From JACCQS01 sp963766765 (GTDB taxonomy: Bacteria; Actinomycetota; Actinomycetes; Mycobacteriales; Geodermatophilaceae): a DNA stretch of 64,000 nt. The DNA lies in the NCBI GenBank assembly GCA_963766765.1, contig CAVYBR010000003.1, forward strand, positions 130,832 to 194,831, in the 5' to 3' direction. Position 1 is the first letter of the stretch, and each line of letters starts with the position of its first letter. The position numbers were made by a program, and so were the translations under genes. Below the pieces are notes generated by a model. The model saw nothing but the letters and a program-made list of their open reading frames with translations, was not told the origin of the DNA and searched no databases. Positions 1-9,834 of this stretch are shown here, piece after piece.

Positions 1-2
1 CG

Positions 3-569
3 GCTGCAGCGGGCTTCGTCGGCCTGCTCTCCCTGTTCAACATGACCGGTCGGTTCGTCTGGTCCAGCACGTCGGACGTCATCGGGCGCAAGCCGATGTA
101 TGCGATTTATCTCGGCGTCGGGATTGTCTTGTACTTCTTGCTCGCCACCTTCGGCAACACCGCGACCGCGCTGTTCGTCCTCCTGGCCGCGGTGATCATC
201 TCGTTCTACGGCGGCGGGTTCGCGACGGTTCCGGCCTACCTGCGCGACCTGTTCGGGACGTATCAAGTCGGCGCGATCCATGGCCGACTGCTGACCGCCT
301 GGTCCGCAGCGGGTGTCGCCGGCCCGCTGATCATCAATGGGTTCCTCGACGCACAGGGAACGCCCGGCGAACTCGTCGCCGCCGACTACCGGCTGGCGCT
401 GTACACGATGGTCGCGATCCTGGCCGTCGGCTTCGTGTCCAACCTGCTGATCAAACCGGTGGCCGACCGCTTCCACGAGCCCGAGGACCGTACCGACGCG
501 TTCCTCGAGGCGCGCGAGGCTGAAGCCCGAGGCGAGAAGGTTTCCCCCGGAAGGAGTTCCGATGAGTAG
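3..569 (+). CDS. MFS transporter, oxalate/formate antiporter (OFA) type, C-terminal part
   Basis: The reading frame is open from the first bases of the window, so the N-terminal half lies outside it. What remains is the last six or so membrane segments of a major facilitator carrier. The loop motif GRFVWSSTSDVIGRK resembles the conserved MFS loop as found in oxalate/formate-antiporter-like proteins, and the tail is charged and acidic (about residues 140-175 after the first internal Met). OFA-type proteins exchange or import small carboxylates; the substrate here cannot be read from sequence. The stop codon overlaps the start of a 49-aa membrane peptide, which suggests the two are made together. 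The family call is firm; the substrate is not. Confidence 0.8.
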   Translation, partial: AAAGFVGLLSLFNMTGRFVWSSTSDVIGRKPMYAIYLGVGIVLYFLLATFGNTATALFVLLAAVIISFYGGGFATVPAYLRDLFGTYQVGAIHGRLLTAWSAAGVAGPLIINGFLDAQGTPGELVAADYRLALYTMVAILAVGFVSNLLIKPVADRFHEPEDRTDAFLEAREAEARGEKVSPGRSSDE

Positions 570-711
570 CAACGTCGAGCAAACTGCAGACCGGGAGACC
601 GCGCCCGCCCAGACGGCGCGCCTTGTCGTGTCCTGGCTGATCGTCGGTGCGCCCCTGGCGTGGGGCGTCTATCAGACGATCAGCAAGACGCTGCCGCTCT
701 TCGGGGGCTGA
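562..711 (+). CDS. MFS transporter small subunit (49-aa single-pass peptide)
   Basis: ATG at 562 lies 8 nt inside the end of the MFS gene and follows a good ribosome site (AAGGAG at 551-556). It encodes 49 residues: a polar N-terminus of about 20 residues, then one hydrophobic segment (ARLVVSWLIVGAPLAWGVYQ) and a short tail ending LPLFGG. Such a short one-helix peptide directly overlapping an OFA-type carrier fits the small-subunit peptides known beside these transporters. Translational coupling through the overlap is inferred. It is too short for most gene callers, but the ribosome site and overlap make it likely to be real. Confidence 0.75.
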   Translation: MSSNVEQTADRETAPAQTARLVVSWLIVGAPLAWGVYQTISKTLPLFGG

Positions 712-729
712 TCCGGCGCTGACCCTTCG

Positions 730-795
730 GGGACGTTATGCGCATAACGTCCCGATTAGGTGGCCGATTCTGGGACGTTATGCGCATAACGTCCC
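730..795. repeat. Two tandem perfect 24-bp palindromes, 42-bp period
   Basis: Positions 730-753 and 772-795 carry the same perfect 24-bp palindrome: half-site GGGACGTTATGC followed by its exact complement. They are separated by 18 bp, so their centres are 42 bp apart. They fill the gap between the converging MFS small-subunit gene (stop at 711) and purL (stop at 818). The location 3' of both genes suggests RNA hairpins acting as a two-way terminator or 3'-end stabiliser. No U-tract follows. A DNA-binding role cannot be excluded. Confidence 0.75.
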
Positions 796-817
796 CAAGT
801 AGGTGCGGTCGGACGGG

Positions 818-3072
<2,255 letters not shown>

Positions 3073-3076
<4 letters not shown>

Positions 3077-3810
3077 GCCGGCCGGCCCGCTCCTGAACCG
3101 ACGCCGATCAACGACGCGAGAATCGAGGTGAAGAACCCCAGGCCGTCCGTCGAGGGACCGGTCAACTTTTCGACGGCGTGCTCGGGGTGCGGCATCAGGC
3201 CGACGATTCGTCCCGTGGCATCGGTGACTCCGGCGATGTCACGCGAGGAGCCGTTCGGGTTCCCGCCGACGTAGCGAACGACGACTCGGCCCTCGGCCTC
3301 GACCGCTTCCAGGACATCGCGAGTCGCGACGTAGCGGCCTTCTCCGTTCTTCACCGGAATGACGATCTCCACGCCCGCTGCGAAGTCGCTCGTCCAGGCC
3401 GTACGCGCCTCGATGCGCAGTCGCTGGTCCCGGTTGCGGAAATGCAGATGCGCGTTGCGGGTCAGCGCGCCGGGCAGGAGCCCGGACTCGCACAGAACCT
3501 GGAAACCGTTGCAGATGCCAAGCACCGGAACTCCGCGCTTGGCCGCATCGATCACCTCGCGCATGATCGGGGAGAAACTGGCGATTGCGCCGGCGCGGAG
3601 ATAGTCGCCGTAGGAGAACCCACCGGGAAGGATCACCGCGTCGACCTTGTTCAGATCGTGGGTGCCGTGCCAGAGCGCAACCGCGGTCCCGCCGGCGAGG
3701 CGGACGGCTCGGGCGGCGTCCCCGTCATCCAGCGAACCAGGAAACGTGACGACCCCGACTCGGATGTCGATGAGTTCGCTCGCCGCCGTTCCTGGTGCCG
3801 GCTCGGTCAT
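3073..3810 (-). CDS. purQ: Phosphoribosylformylglycinamidine synthase subunit PurQ (glutaminase)
   Basis: PurQ is the class I glutamine amidotransferase subunit of FGAM synthase; it hydrolyses glutamine and channels ammonia to PurL. The 245-aa protein shows the nucleophile-elbow Cys in VLGICNGFQVL (about residue 103) and the His-Glu pair in LMPHPEHAVEKLTG near the C-terminus. The N-terminus IRVGVVTFPGSLDDGDAARA and the GGFSYGDYLRAGAIA segment are typical. ATG at 3810 overlaps the purS stop by 4 nt, and the 3' end overlaps purL by 4 nt. The N-terminal 10 residues before IDIRVGV may be an extension; the overlap with purS supports the chosen start. Confidence 0.96.
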
Positions 3811-4094
3811 GAGGTGGTGCGGTCGAGCGGGAGCGGGGACGGCGCGGTCGCCGGGTTGGCGGTGTGGATGTGGACTGAGAAGTCCTCGATGACTGGATTG
3901 GCCAGGAGAGTGTCGGCGATCTTCTCGATGGCCGCCTGGTCGACCGGGTCACTCACCTCGAGCTCGAAGCGCTTTCCCTGCCGTACCCCATGGACGCCTT
4001 GGTGCCCGAGCCTGGTCAGCGCGCCGAGCACGGCCTGTCCCTGCGGGTCGGAGATCTCGAGTTTGAGCATGACATCGACAACAACCCGGGTCAC
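3807..4094 (-). CDS. purS: Phosphoribosylformylglycinamidine synthase subunit PurS
   Basis: PurS is the small structural subunit that bridges PurL and PurQ in FGAM synthase. The protein is 95 aa, usual for the family, and starts VVVDVMLKLEISDPQGQAVLGAL after a GTG at 4094, followed by the characteristic VRQGKRFELEVS segment. The C-terminal 10-15 residues after FSVHIH are a Pro/Ala-rich tail. A -10-like TAGGCT lies only 6 nt upstream of the GTG, so the purSQL mRNA probably starts at or next to the start codon. It is the first gene of the purS-purQ-purL operon. Confidence 0.93.
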   Translation of the reverse strand: MTRVVVDVMLKLEISDPQGQAVLGALTRLGHQGVHGVRQGKRFELEVSDPVDQAAIEKIADTLLANPVIEDFSVHIHTANPATAPSPLPLDRTTS

Positions 4095-4100
4095 GGTGTC

Positions 4101-4106
4101 AGCCTA
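4101..4106 (-). promoter_or_regulatory. -10 box of the purSQL promoter (leaderless)
   Basis: On the minus strand TAGGCT sits 6 nt before the purS GTG, matching the actinobacterial TAnnnT -10 pattern. The same box precedes purD, the DedA gene and etfD. No convincing -35 is visible. Transcription would start at or within a base or two of the GTG. Confidence 0.55.
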
Positions 4107-4154
4107 ACGGGACTCCCCTGCGACCACCGGGACCTCCTCGTCGGCCATGACCCC

Positions 4155-4225
4155 CGTGATCTTGACCTTATTGCGGCGACACGCCGTGAAATCCGCGCGA
4201 AATCCACCACAAGGTCAAGATCACG
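4155..4225 (+). repeat. 71-bp hairpin element, left copy
   Basis: This 71-bp sequence begins CGTGATCTTGACCTT and ends with the exact complement of those 15 bases, giving a long stem with a loop of about 40 nt. A second 71-bp copy lies at 5216-5286 in the opposite orientation; after reversing it, roughly 58 of 71 positions match, including the internal GACACGCCG. The element starts 18 nt beyond the stop codon of the DUF559 gene (minus strand). It could be a terminator hairpin or a small non-autonomous mobile element. Confidence 0.75.
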
Positions 4226-4243
4226 GCGAGGGAGGATCGTTGC

Positions 4244-5176
4244 TCACCGCGCCGAGCGCGTCCGGACTGCCGACTTCCGTGCGGCCAACACCTGGTTCAC
4301 CACCTCAGCTGGACGAGACAGCACGTCCAAGCCCGAGAACCGCAGGACCGTCCAGCCGGCCGCGATGAGCTTGTTCTGCCTGCGTAAATCACGCGCGAAG
4401 ACATCAGCCTCGCGATGGACCGCCCCGTCGAACTCAATGGCGATTCGATGTTCCGGATACGCCAGGTCGACTCTTCCAATGAACCTTCCTTCCGCATCCG
4501 TCACAACAAATTGCAACTCAGGCGCCGGCAGGCCACCTGCAATGAGCACCCATCGCAGCACTGATTCCATCCGCGACTCAGACCGAGGGTCGCCGTACCG
4601 CAGGGCTGTTCGGGCTCGAACAGCACCGCGTTCACCGGTGTGCTCAGCGAGCATTCGCTCGAGCAGAACTCTGGGGGTCCAAGTCCGGAGCAATTGATCG
4701 GTGACTGCAAGGAAGTCGGCGGGCCCCAGCACCGTCGCAAGGTCCCACCACGTCCGAGCGGGTGAGGTGATCGCAAGTCCCTCGACGCAGTCCGCATCAA
4801 GGGGTCCGAGTCGTACCGCTTCATGCACGACCCGGTCAGCTCGATGCTTGGGCCGCAAGGCACGAGGGGTCACCACGTGAACCAGCACGGATTCTGCTGC
4901 GCGGGGAAGGTCGATTCCCCAGATCTGGGCAGCGCTGTCGTGACTGATGAGCGATGAAGTCGGCATGGTGAGCAGCACGCCGCGAGCCCGAGTCATCAGG
5001 TCATGGGCCTCGCCCGGCGGCAGGTACGTATCGCGCGCCGCGTGGACAAGCGCACCCTGACGCAATTGCCACGGCGTCAGCCCCTGGCCGATCGCTTGGG
5101 CCCTGGTCATCGGCGAGGCACTGTCGTCAGCCGGTTGTTCGTGGCTCATCCGGAGACTGTCGACGTCGGTGGCCAT
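4244..5176 (-). CDS. DUF559 / AbiEi-like endonuclease-domain protein
   Basis: The 310-aa protein has two parts. The N-terminal ~180 residues resemble the AbiEi/DUF4095-type winged-helix module found in many actinobacterial proteins (GLTPWQLRQGALVHAARDTY, then a domain with ARTWWDLA). The C-terminal ~100 residues look like DUF559, a PD-(D/E)xK nuclease fold related to very-short-patch repair enzymes: ESRMESVLRW, GRVDLAYPEHRIAIEFDG and RRQNKLIAAGWTVLRF supply the candidate acidic residues. Such genes are common in actinobacteria and their function is unknown; a toxin-antitoxin or repair role would be guesswork. ATG at 5176 (or GTG at 5179) is used. Both flanks carry 71-bp hairpin elements in opposite orientation. 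Confidence 0.8.
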   Translation of the reverse strand: MATDVDSLRMSHEQPADDSASPMTRAQAIGQGLTPWQLRQGALVHAARDTYLPPGEAHDLMTRARGVLLTMPTSSLISHDSAAQIWGIDLPRAAESVLVHVVTPRALRPKHRADRVVHEAVRLGPLDADCVEGLAITSPARTWWDLATVLGPADFLAVTDQLLRTWTPRVLLERMLAEHTGERGAVRARTALRYGDPRSESRMESVLRWVLIAGGLPAPELQFVVTDAEGRFIGRVDLAYPEHRIAIEFDGAVHREADVFARDLRRQNKLIAAGWTVLRFSGLDVLSRPAEVVNQVLAARKSAVRTRSAR

Positions 5177-5215
5177 CACCCGCCGGGGCTATCCACAGTG
5201 GGCCGGTGAATCTCT

Positions 5216-5286
5216 CGTGATCTTGACCTTATTGCGGTTTTCGTAGCCCTTTGTCGGCGTGTCTCCGCAATAAGGTCAAGATCACG
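5216..5286 (-). repeat. 71-bp hairpin element, right copy (inverted relative to left copy)
   Basis: The outer 22 bp on each side (5216-5237 and 5265-5286) are perfect reverse complements around a 27-nt loop. Read on the minus strand it aligns without gaps to the 71-bp element at 4155-4225. It begins 12 nt beyond the purC stop codon (minus strand) and ends up 40 nt upstream of the DUF559 gene start. A terminator hairpin for purC is the simplest role. Confidence 0.8.
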
Positions 5287-5297
5287 AAGGAATGGAC

Positions 5298-6120
5298 CTA
5301 GGAAAGGTCGAGCGGCTCGCCAGTGAGGAGTTCGTAGGCGGCGAGGTAGCGCTCGCGGGTTCCGGCGACGACCTGCGGCGGGAGTGGCGGCGGCGGTGCG
5401 CCGGAACTGCGGTCCCAGCCGGACTCAGAGGTCAGCCAGTCACGGACGAACTGCTTGTCGTACGAGGCCTGTGGCTGTCCCGGCGACCACTGCGCCGCGG
5501 ACCAGTACCGGGACGAGTCCGGCGTGAGCACCTCGTCAGCGAGCACCAGCGACCCATCTCCGGCCACGCCGAACTCGAACTTCGTGTCGGCGAGGGTCAG
5601 TCCGCGGCTCAGCGCGATCGCCGCAGCCGCCTCGTACACGGCAAGGCTGCTGTCCCGTAGCGCTCGGGCCAGCTCGATCCCGACGGCGTTCTCGACCTCG
5701 TCGAAGGTCATTGGCTCGTCGTGCGCGCCCACTGCTGCTTTGGTGGTCGGCGTGAAGATCGGCTCCGGCAGCCGGTCGCCCTCCGATCGACCAGGACCGA
5801 CCGCCGAGCCCGCGACGTACCCGCGGACCACGCACTCCACCGGCACCATCTGCAGTCTCCGTACGAGCATGGCGCGGCCGGCGACCTCCTGCGGAACCGG
5901 AGGCGACGTGGCCGAAACCAAGTGGTTGGCCGCTACATCGGAGAGCTGGTCGAACCACCAGGCGGACAACGCGGTCAACACACGTCCCTTGTCCGGGATC
6001 TCGGTGGGCAGCACCCAGTCATAGGCCGAGATCCGGTCACTGGCCACGAGGAGCAGATGGTCCTCGTCGACGACGTCAGAGATCGCGGACCTTCCCGCTC
6101 CCCAATTTGGAAAGTTCCAT
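5298..6120 (-). CDS. purC: SAICAR synthase PurC (one frameshift near the N-terminus)
   Basis: PurC joins CAIR and aspartate, using ATP, to form SAICAR in purine synthesis. The body shows VASDRISAYDWVLPTEIPDK, SAWWFDQLS, VVRGYVAGSA and LADTKFEFGV, all hallmark segments. The genuine N-terminus MELSKLGSGKVRDL is encoded from ATG 6120 and then hits a TGA, while the rest of the enzyme continues in another frame from about 6080. The expected sequence there would be ...KVRDL-Y-DVVDEDHLLL, so two bases seem to be missing (or one added). A purine auxotroph is unlikely given the intact neighbours, so a sequencing indel is the best explanation. Length is otherwise normal (about 275 aa). Confidence 0.9.
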
Positions 6121-6192
6121 CGGCACCGCTCCATCTTTGCCCACCATTACCCTGGCACGTATGCAGGCGTCGGCGTTGACGGTCGTGTTCTC

Positions 6193-7533
6193 GTGGTGAC
6201 TCTGTTCAAGCGTCGTGCCCAGCGCGCTGAGTCCGAGCGCCGCCGGACTCTGGCGGAATTGGTACGAGAGGCGAGTCGCACTCAGGACCCGTTCGGGCTG
6301 ATGGCCCCGCGCACCGATGCACCGGTCGTGGTGAAGGAGGCGCAACCCGACGACTCCGGGGTACCCACCGGCGTGCGGACCGCGGCGGCTTGGTCCTGGC
6401 GGTTCCTCATCATCCTGGCCGCGGGCGCAGCTCTGCTGTACCTCCTCGTTCAGCTGTCGGTCGTGGTCATACCCGTCGTCGTGGCTCTCCTGCTGGCGGC
6501 CCTTCTGCAGCCTGCGGCTGCCTGGCTCGCCAAGCGGGGCTGGCCACCCGCGGCGGCGTCCACGGTCGTCCTGATCGGCGGGATCGCTGTCGTCACGGGG
6601 ATCATCTGGTTGGTCGTTGCCCAGATCACGTCGAGCTTCGCGGACCTGTCCGACCAGGTCGCCGGAGGCATCGAGTCGGTCCGGAACTGGCTGGTCAACG
6701 GTCCTCTGTCGCTGTCTCAGAACCAACTCGACGATGCGTTCGAGAGCGCGCGGGACGCGGTCACCGAGAACCGCGACGTCCTCACCAGTGGCGCTGTGAC
6801 CACAGCCCTCACGGTTGCCGAGGTCATCACCGGATTGGCGCTGGCGCTGTTCACCTTGTTCTTCTTCATCAAGGACGGTCGCCGGATCTGGAGTTGGGTC
6901 AACCGGCTCTTCCCTCCCCACGCGCAGGCAGCGATCGACGAGGCGGCCAGCCGGTCATGGCGGACCCTGATCTCCTACGTCCGCGCTACGGCTGCGGTTG
7001 CGCTGTTCGACGCGACGATCATCGGCATCGGGTTGCTCATCTTGGGCGTTCCGCTGGCAATCCCGCTGGCCGCCCTGGTGTTCCTCGGCGCGTTCGTCCC
7101 GATCATCGGATCCTTCGTCGCCGGCCTCGTGGCTGTCCTCATCGCGCTCGTCACCAACGGCTTCGTCATCGCCCTGATCGTTCTCGGCGTGATCGTCGCA
7201 GTCATGCAGTTCGAGGGCCATGTCCTGCAGCCGCTGTTGCTGGGTCGTGCGGTCGCGGTCCACCCGCTGGCGGTCGTGTTGGCGATCGCCGCCGGCCTGC
7301 TCGTCGGCGGCATCTTCGGGGCGCTCATCGCGGTGCCCATCGTGGCGTGCACCAACGTCGCCGCGACCTACCTCATGCGCCGCAGCCACGCGGTGGATCA
7401 TCCGGAGGAGGTGGCCGACTCGTCAGCTCCGTTGGATCCCAACGGCGTTCCGGTTACGCCGGATCCAAGCACGACCGGAGCGATCAGCCCGGACTCGCCG
7501 ACGAAGGACGGCCAGGAGCCTCCGGCACAGTGA
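6193..7533 (+). CDS. AI-2E family transporter (PerM/TqsA-like permease)
   Basis: A 446-aa polytopic membrane protein with a charged cytoplasmic N-terminus of about 70 residues, seven or eight membrane helices, and a disordered Pro/Asp-rich tail. The family pattern is clear: paired N-terminal helices (RFLIILAAGAALLYLL, VVIPVVVALLLAALLQP), the middle region with FTLFFFIKDGRRIWSWVNRLFP, and the C-terminal VHPLAVVLAIAAGLLVGGIFGALIAVP. Members are linked to export of autoinducer-2 or of ions; the substrate here is unknown. Tandem GTG codons at 6193 and 6196 give the start. The 3' end overlaps the convergent purD gene by 50 bp, so the two transcripts would be antisense there. Confidence 0.9.
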   Translation: MVTLFKRRAQRAESERRRTLAELVREASRTQDPFGLMAPRTDAPVVVKEAQPDDSGVPTGVRTAAAWSWRFLIILAAGAALLYLLVQLSVVVIPVVVALLLAALLQPAAAWLAKRGWPPAAASTVVLIGGIAVVTGIIWLVVAQITSSFADLSDQVAGGIESVRNWLVNGPLSLSQNQLDDAFESARDAVTENRDVLTSGAVTTALTVAEVITGLALALFTLFFFIKDGRRIWSWVNRLFPPHAQAAIDEAASRSWRTLISYVRATAAVALFDATIIGIGLLILGVPLAIPLAALVFLGAFVPIIGSFVAGLVAVLIALVTNGFVIALIVLGVIVAVMQFEGHVLQPLLLGRAVAVHPLAVVLAIAAGLLVGGIFGALIAVPIVACTNVAATYLMRRSHAVDHPEEVADSSAPLDPNGVPVTPDPSTTGAISPDSPTKDGQEPPAQ

Positions 7534-8800
7534 CCCTGCCTTCAGCGGCGGCCAGTGCGATGTCGGTCCGGTACTGACCCCCGTCCAGCACGATCGGACG
7601 TACGGCGGCATAGGCGGCCGTACGGGCAGAGGCGAGATCCGGACCGGTACCGACGACCGACAGGACGCGGCCGCCGGAGGCCACCACGTCACCTTCGGCA
7701 CTGCGCTTGGTTCCCGCATGGCGCACGTGCTCGTCTTCGGTCCCCTGCACGACCTGCCCAGTGCGCGGGTCAGCCGGATAACCGGGAGCCGCTATGACGA
7801 CCGTGACCGCGGCGCCCGAATCCCACTGCAGCGCAGCGTGCTCGGCGAGCTTGCCGGTCGCGGCTGCGTACAACAGCCCGGCCAGCGGAGTGGCCAGTAG
7901 CGGCAGTACGACCTGAGTCTCCGGATCCCCGAACCGCGCGTTGAACTCGACAACTCGTACGCCGCGCGAGGTCAGAGCCAATCCTGCGTAGAGCAGGCCG
8001 ACGAACGGCGTACCGCGGCGACGCAGTTCGTCGACAGTCGGCTGGAGAACGGAAGCCGTGACGTCTGCCACGAAATCCGGTGGGGCCCAAGGCAGAGGCG
8101 AGTAGGCGCCCATCCCGCCGGTGTTCGGCCCGGCGTCGCCGTCGCCCAGTCGCTTGAAGTCCTGCGCCGGCTGCAAGGGCAGGACCGTCGTGCCGTCGGT
8201 GATCGCGAACAAGGAGACCTCCGGACCGTCCAGATAGTCCTCGACCACGACGCGGTGGCCGGCGGCCAAGATCAGCCGACCGTGCTCGATGGCGGCGGCG
8301 CGATCGGAGGTCACGACTACGCCCTTGCCGGCGGCCAGGCCGTCGTCCTTGACGACGTGCGGCGCACCGAATCGGTCGAGTGCCGCCTCGAGATCGTCGA
8401 GGGAGGTGACGCTGCGCGCCTCGGCGGTGGGGATGCCGGCGGCGACCATCAGGTCCTTGGCGAAGGTCTTGGAGCCCTCGACCTGTGCCGCCTCCTTGGA
8501 CGGACCGAAGCAGGCGATCCCGACTGCCCGTACCGCGTCCGCGGCGCCCGCGACCAGCGGGACCTCCGGTCCGATCACGACCAGATCGGCGGCCCACGCC
8601 TGGGCAAGCGCAGCGATCTCCTCGGGCGAGGATGCGGCGCCCGCGTCCGACGCATCCGGGTTTGCCGCCGGTGGCGGCGCGATGGTTTCCGTGCCGGCGT
8701 TCCCGGGCGCGCAGGCCAAGGCCGTCACCACGGGATCCGCGGCCAGGGCGATGCACAGGGCATGTTCGCGCCCACCGGAGCCGATGACCAGAACCCGCAC
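7484..8800 (-). CDS. purD: Phosphoribosylamine-glycine ligase PurD
   Basis: PurD (GAR synthetase) ligates glycine to phosphoribosylamine with ATP, step two of purine synthesis. The ATP-grasp architecture is visible: N-terminal VRVLVIGSGGREHAL, the ATP-binding VVKDDGLAAGKGV, and the metal-binding EFNARFGDPETQVVLPLL. The frame is open to a start at 8842, but GTG at 8800 directly before RVLVIGSGG fits homologues and sits 8 nt after a TAGGCT box, so 8800 is chosen (438 aa). The C-terminal ~15 residues (PEAPGRPSSASPG) overlap the end of the AI-2E transporter gene. A normal-length, intact gene. Confidence 0.95.
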   Translation of the reverse strand: MRVLVIGSGGREHALCIALAADPVVTALACAPGNAGTETIAPPPAANPDASDAGAASSPEEIAALAQAWAADLVVIGPEVPLVAGAADAVRAVGIACFGPSKEAAQVEGSKTFAKDLMVAAGIPTAEARSVTSLDDLEAALDRFGAPHVVKDDGLAAGKGVVVTSDRAAAIEHGRLILAAGHRVVVEDYLDGPEVSLFAITDGTTVLPLQPAQDFKRLGDGDAGPNTGGMGAYSPLPWAPPDFVADVTASVLQPTVDELRRRGTPFVGLLYAGLALTSRGVRVVEFNARFGDPETQVVLPLLATPLAGLLYAAATGKLAEHAALQWDSGAAVTVVIAAPGYPADPRTGQVVQGTEDEHVRHAGTKRSAEGDVVASGGRVLSVVGTGPDLASARTAAYAAVRPIVLDGGQYRTDIALAAAEGRVTVPEAPGRPSSASPG

Positions 8801-8808
8801 GGGCGCGG

Positions 8809-8814
8809 AGCCTA
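8809..8814 (-). promoter_or_regulatory. -10 box of purD (leaderless)
   Basis: Minus-strand TAGGCT (within GGTTAGGCT) ends 8 nt before GTG 8800. It is identical to the box before purS and decides the purD start against the longer upstream option. Confidence 0.5.
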
Positions 8815-8838
8815 ACCGGCCGGCGATTCCCAGACCCG

Positions 8839-8940
8839 ACATTCTCCGGAGAAAGTGCGCTCAGCCGAATCCCAGACGCGACATTCTCCGGAGAAAGTGC
8901 CTTCTGCCGAACGCCAGACCCGACATTCTCCGGAGAAAGT
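8839..8940. repeat. Three 18-bp palindromes at exact 42-bp period
   Basis: ACATTCTCCGGAGAAAGT occurs at 8839-8856, 8881-8898 and 8923-8940. It is palindromic around CCGG with one mismatch (the perfect form ACTTTCTCC/GGAGAAAGT is at 27536). The 24-nt spacers are related but not identical (both contain a GCCGAA...CCAGAC pattern). The array starts 17 nt beyond the MerR stop codon on the minus strand and reaches close to the purD promoter. A 3'-end hairpin or terminator role is inferred. Confidence 0.8.
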
Positions 8941-8956
8941 GCGCTCAGGCGGCTCG

Positions 8957-9733
8957 TCAGTTGGGCGCGGCGCCCTGGTCCTTGGCGACCGTCGCGGCGA
9001 ACCGGTCGGCGAGATTCGCCCGCACCGCCGATTCCATCGCCTGGGCGAAGTACGCGTCCACGGCGAGCTGAGCCAGCGGCCGCAGCCGGGCGATGACGAC
9101 CGCGAGCTCGTCCGCCTCCGCGCCGGTCGGGATCCAATCGGCGGGCTTGTCCCGCAGCAGCGCGTCGGCAACCCTGCGGACCAGCCCGTCAGCTGCTGGC
9201 CGCAGGTCGTCGCGCAGCGATTCGGCGAGCTCGAGTACCTCGGTCAGCGGGATTCCGGCCGCCACCAGCTCCTTGCCGGCGTGCAGCAGCCGGGGGCTGG
9301 GCACCCTGAAGCGGTCGCCCTCGGGTTCGAGCACGCCAGCCCGTACGGCATGCGCGACGGTCTCAGCCGTGCTTTCGGCGCCGAAGGTCGCAACCAGGTC
9401 GGCGGCGGTCACATAGCCCGGTATTTCATCGGACCAAGGACTGGTCAGCACCGCCTCGAGCCCGAGGACATCCCCGATGTTCCGCCCGGATTCCCAGGCG
9501 GTCGTGAGCTCCGCGATGTGGGCGAAGGTGTAGCCGCGCTCCAGCAGCGCCCCGATCAGCTTGAGCCGGGCAAGGTGCGCCTCGCCGAACACGCCAACCC
9601 GGCCTTGGATACGAGGCGGGGGCAGGAGGCCACGGTCCTGGTAGACGCGAACATTGCGGACGGTCGTCCCCGCCGCGCGGGCCAGTTCATCGACTCGGTA
9701 CTCCGCCGGCTGCCCCGAGATATGCGCAGTCAT
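8957..9733 (-). CDS. MerR family transcriptional regulator
   Basis: The 258-aa protein begins with a MerR-type winged helix (YRVDELARAAGTTVRNVRVYQDRGLLPPPR, about residues 11-40) followed by the second wing (FGEAHLARLKLIGALLERGYTFAHIAEL). The C-terminal ~170 residues are a helical effector region with no Cys pair, so a metal sensor of the CueR/SoxR kind is unlikely and an organic ligand is more plausible. It is transcribed divergently from the flavin monooxygenase operon with 101 bp between the two starts, so it is the likely regulator of that operon. Its 3' end abuts the 42-bp palindrome array. Confidence 0.88.
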   Translation of the reverse strand: MTAHISGQPAEYRVDELARAAGTTVRNVRVYQDRGLLPPPRIQGRVGVFGEAHLARLKLIGALLERGYTFAHIAELTTAWESGRNIGDVLGLEAVLTSPWSDEIPGYVTAADLVATFGAESTAETVAHAVRAGVLEPEGDRFRVPSPRLLHAGKELVAAGIPLTEVLELAESLRDDLRPAADGLVRRVADALLRDKPADWIPTGAEADELAVVIARLRPLAQLAVDAYFAQAMESAVRANLADRFAATVAKDQGAAPN

Positions 9734-9798
9734 CGTCGGTTCCTCTGGTCGGACGGTTCCTGGTGCACAATGCGGTGCTGATCACACACCGTACCATC

Positions 9799-9828
9799 TT
9801 GTAATGTGACAATGACCGTTGTTAGGGT
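9799..9828 (+). promoter_or_regulatory. Promoter of the monooxygenase operon, possible MerR target
   Basis: A -35-like TTGTAA (9799-9804) and a -10-like TAGGGT (9823-9828) are 18 bp apart, and the -10 ends 6 nt before the GTG at 9835, so the transcript is probably leaderless. MerR proteins act on promoters with long spacers. A short dyad TTGT-N6-ACAA (9799-9812) overlaps the -35. Both the operator and the regulator assignment are inferred from position. Confidence 0.45.
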
Positions 9829-9834
9829 CTCCGA

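Noticed and set aside
4155..5286. Insertion sequence
   Set aside because: No transposase is encoded; the DUF559 protein lacks DDE, HUH or recombinase motifs, and no target duplication is evident.
6076..6921. 281-aa minus-strand open frame covering the start of purC and the AI-2E gene
   Set aside because: Only its last 14 residues (MELSKLGSGKVRDL) are meaningful, as the real PurC N-terminus; the rest is an antisense shadow of the transporter.
8839..8940. CRISPR-like array (three repeats with spacers of equal length)
   Set aside because: The spacers are related to each other, there are only three units, no cas genes are nearby, and the same unit recurs at another gene 3' end. It is a palindrome array, not CRISPR.
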